64,000 bases of DNA from Epiperipatus broadwayi (Eukaryota > Onychophora > Udeonychophora > Euonychophora > Peripatidae), in contig JAQFVV010006549.1 in the NCBI GenBank assembly GCA_028023455.1, positions 434,001 through 498,000 of the forward strand, given 5' to 3'. How positions within the stretch are numbered: the first letter of the stretch is position 1; the number at the start of each line of letters is the position of its first letter. Position numbers and translations under genes: made by a program. Under the pieces are notes generated by a model. It was not told the DNA's origin. It did not search any database and worked only from the letters and a program-made list of their open reading frames with translations. Positions 61,149-64,000 of the stretch are shown piece after piece.

Positions 61149-62330
61149 ATGGATAGTAAAATAGTTTTTAATGTTAGAGGGTTAAACTCTTCACAAAAAA
61201 ATGATACCTTCACCAGTAATACTATTACTAAAGTTTTCAAAGGTAGACCAAGCCTGTTTTTTGGGTTCAACTTCTATTTATACCATTCACCTATGAGATT
61301 GCTCATACAGAAAAATTTAATAGAGATAGTGGAAAAAGATTGTCAATTCACTCTCTAAAGCCTACCTCTCTATATGAAAATGGTCCTGTTCAACATCTAG
61401 TGATTACAAAAAAACACTTATTATACTCCAACAATCATCTTTACTAAGGCATTCACCAATAAAATAGATTCCTTATGCAGGAAACTATTCTGGAGAAAAA
61501 AGATAATCTCAATATCTGTAAAATGTCTAAGAAACCCCCTTGCACAAAATGGCCTTGGCCTCCATTAAATAGACACCTTCAGGATACAAAAAACATTGAA
61601 TATAATATGTACATGTTTACAAAAATTCCCATATTTAGAAGTTTCTGCCAAGATTACCCCCATGGACAGGCCACCTTCTCTCCAGGGATATCTGAACCCA
61701 ATACTTACACCAATAATATCAATCCACTATTTCAACTTCAAACCACCACAAGCTAAATATAAATATTGGCAAGTTCATTAACTTCTATAGACATCCAAGT
61801 CAAGATTATGCACAAATTCTATTTTATATCACTAATAAACAATTGTGTCACAAATTCAAACAGTGGTCACTTGAACCAAAATACTTTGACTTTCTCCTAA
61901 AGATAAATCTTGATTCACTACCCACACAACATTTTTTGAAATATTAAAGAAACTACAAAGATATGGATTATGTATGTAATCTTTGCCATAGGGACTCAGA
62001 GACACAAAATCACCTATTTTTTTCATGCCCAGGTCTAGAAAACAGACATTAAATAATTAGCATCTCATTTAACGATAAAAAGATCAACATGAAAAGCCTT
62101 TTTAACTCATTTAAAATGGGTATCTTTGCTGAAATAAGAATCAGCACATTTATACTCTATGCCTTGTGATGTACAAGGTGTAATTTCAACTATAACCCCA
62201 GAAGAGACCTAAACACATTCAAAAGTAAACTGCAAACCATACATGACAGAGACATGAGGATCAGAAATCACACTAAATAACTTGACACTTGGAATATTCT
62301 ACAACTTATATAAAAGTACTGTCAAAGAAA
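61149..62330 (+). pseudogene. LINE ORF2 remnant, ends joined
   Basis: It begins IVFNVRGLNSSQKNDT, the N-terminal strand of the apurinic-like endonuclease of L1 elements, and loses homology after about 40 residues. From about 61450 the frame gives IDSLCRKLFWRKK and NGLGLP, a thumb-like region. Then comes SLEPKYFDFLLKINLDSLPT, the zinc motif CNLCHRDSETQNHLFFSCP and a basic tail with DRDMRIRNH. These match the 55.0-kb copy in order. The catalytic parts of both enzymes are gone, and several stops and frameshifts remain. Confidence 0.75.
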
Positions 62331-62682
62331 AACATTCCTGGCATGCATCCTGTGCCAGCATTGAAATCAACTGATGCAAATTTGGATACATTTTTGATTT
62401 GGTTTGGTTGGATTATATCTAATTGTATACAATCTTATTATTGAGTGATCCCCCTTCCCCTTGTTGATTTGTATTTGTATTTTGTTTTTATCCTTTTTTT
62501 CATATAAAATTTTTCTTACCTTGATCCTTATATATTTCTTGTTTGTTTGTTAACATATATAATATATTGATGAAATCATTTTACACATGTAGTTTCACGA
62601 ACCAATTTATATGTAAGAACTATGTTGACAAATGAAACTTGTGTAACATCTTTGAATGCTAATAAAGTTTATCCTTTGAAAC

Positions 62683-62683
<1 letters not shown>

Positions 62684-62713
<30 letters not shown>

Positions 62714-62876
62714 TAGTAGTAGTAGTAGTAGTAGAAGAAGTAGTAGTAGTAGTAGCAATAGTAGCAGTAGCAGCAATAGCAGCAGCAGCAGTAGTAGCAC
62801 CAGTAGCAGCAGTAGTAGAAGCAGTAGCAATAGTAGTAGAAGCAGTAGTAGTAGCAACAGCAGCAGCAGTAGCAGC

Positions 62877-62937
<61 letters not shown>

Positions 62938-62955
62938 ATAATAATAATAATAATA
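62684..62955. repeat. Compound trinucleotide microsatellite
   Basis: ATA repeats, then a long TAG/CAG/AAG-rich tract with pure TAG at 62877-62937, then ATA again. It begins at the LINE 3' tail, so it probably grew from the tail by slippage. Open frames across it (poly-Ser, poly-Leu, poly-Val, poly-Thr, poly-Tyr) are artefacts. Confidence 0.92.
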
Positions 62956-64000
62956 ATAGTATGGATGATCTGTAGGAACAAAAAGATAATAATACATATT
63001 GTTATTAAGATTTTGTCTGATGGTTTAAAAACAGTTAAATAAATATTAGTAATTAATTACTTTTATTGATGGTTGCTATTTTCTTTACTAAGAATAGAAT
63101 GTAAGGACAATATCTTCAAAATGTAGCTGTGCTCTTCACTACCTAGTTGATTTGTTTCAAATAAAAGTATGGTTGGATAAATAAATGTCATGATATCTAA
63201 TTGTTTGTGTAAAAAATGCTAATTTTTTTTTAGATGCCCAGAATTTGAATCTGGCACAACATTTTTTTAGATAATTGGATAACTGACTCATAATTAACTT
63301 AAGCTTTCAATAGATGAATGAGAATAAAGAATTTAGTTCTGTTATTCCTTATAACACTGTAGAAAGATGAAAAAAACAAATGATGGTATGTTGTTATTGG
63401 CAGTCATAAACAAGAAAAAAGAGAATGTGTACAGTTAGAATGAGCATAAAATTACAGATCTCATTAACATCTACACACTACTTAAGCCAGTTGTTTTAAG
63501 TTCTAATTCTTAGGGTTCTTTTTAAAGTCAGAGAATTGGAAAAAATAGTTAAAGATTTCTGCCAGATGCTTTATGGTTTTGAATTTAAATTTTCTTATTA
63601 TCAAATCAAAAACCTGTAAATAGTCAGGGGATAAAACTTTAATTATATTACCATTTGGTAGATACTAATTATTCAAGTTAGAATGTATAATTCTAAAGTA
63701 GATTAATGAAATCTGCTCATGTTTATAATCCTGTCTAAGCTAAAAGAATATTACCTTATTATGTTGTAATTAATATTTGTAATCATTCACTTATTGAGCA
63801 ATAAAATGAATATCTTGCATGGTATTAAGTGAAAAACAAAACAAAAAAAGAAAAAGAAAATTTTTAACTATTGAATAATATCTTATTAATCAATTGTATG
63901 TAAAGAAATGCAAAGGTAAACATTATAAATTGTTATACATCAAGCTGTAATACTAAACATAAATTGTATTAAGTCAGAAAATAATTTCAAACTATTACTA
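62956..64000. other. AT-rich non-coding DNA, no gene seen
   Basis: Nothing recognised up to the end of the window. Confidence 0.5.

Larger units (their letters stand above)
59518..62684 (+). mobile_element. L1/Tx1-type LINE, internally deleted
   Basis: The order is ORF1 remnant, the first residues of an endonuclease, then directly the C-terminal zinc region of ORF2, a 3' untranslated region and an (ATA)n tail. About 4 kb of endonuclease and reverse transcriptase is missing when compared with a normal L1/Tx1. Both ends are retained, so the loss is internal and not a 5' truncation. Its C-terminus is clearly related to the copy at 55.0 kb. No target duplication was identified because of the microsatellite at the 3' end. 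Confidence 0.75.

Noticed and set aside
62607-63042. Long open frames of poly-Ser, poly-Thr, poly-Val, poly-Leu and poly-Tyr on both strands
   Set aside because: They are translations of one trinucleotide microsatellite in several frames. There is no start context, domain or conserved edge.

Overview
This is nuclear DNA from an animal, almost certainly an invertebrate. It is very AT-rich, has many microsatellites, and holds no intact host gene that I can recognise. What can be recognised is transposable-element debris: Penelope-like elements (PLEs) with a GIY-YIG endonuclease, two L1/Tx1-type LINE copies, one RTE-type LINE end, a Ty3/gypsy LTR retrotransposon, a piggyBac-like insertion, tRNA-derived short elements and many inverted or tandem repeats. 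I cannot name the species. All protein-like remnants carry stops, frameshifts or deletions.

Layout. 1-12470: AT-rich, repeat-poor, no gene seen. 12471-21208: an array of about 356-bp tandem units carrying degenerate hammerhead-ribozyme (HHR) cores. A 7.9-kb Ty3/gypsy element (2.3-kb LTRs, 5-bp target duplication, primer site, polypurine tract) has inserted into the first unit. 21262-24700: an element with 51-bp inverted ends and a tRNA-like relict, a PLE giant hairpin with about 470-bp arms, a further hairpin and a hAT-like end. 24700-32400: mostly featureless, with a tRNA-like element at 27.4 kb and a G+C-richer patch at 29.2-29.6 kb. 32423-33106: a snap-back dimer with a 12-bp target duplication. 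34.8-35.7 kb: a minisatellite and an RTE end. 39.2-43.2 kb: two head-to-head PLE copies followed by an inverted-tandem terminal repeat with three HHR-like cores. 43.4-48.1 kb: two copies of another PLE family, one interrupted by a small hairpin element and a TTAA-flanked piggyBac-like element. 52.4-53.4 kb: a further inverted-tandem repeat of about 340 bp. 55.0-56.2 kb and 59.5-62.7 kb: LINE copies. 56784-56989: a 206-bp element with a 14-bp target duplication and a complete type I hammerhead ribozyme.

The most interesting theme is the association of minimal-stem-III hammerhead ribozymes with short tandem and snap-back units beside PLEs. PLEs and animal retrozymes (short non-autonomous elements carrying HHRs) are known to carry such ribozymes. 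Here one copy (minus strand, 56979-56938) keeps every core base and pairs well in all three stems. Other families in the window show the same fold in decay.
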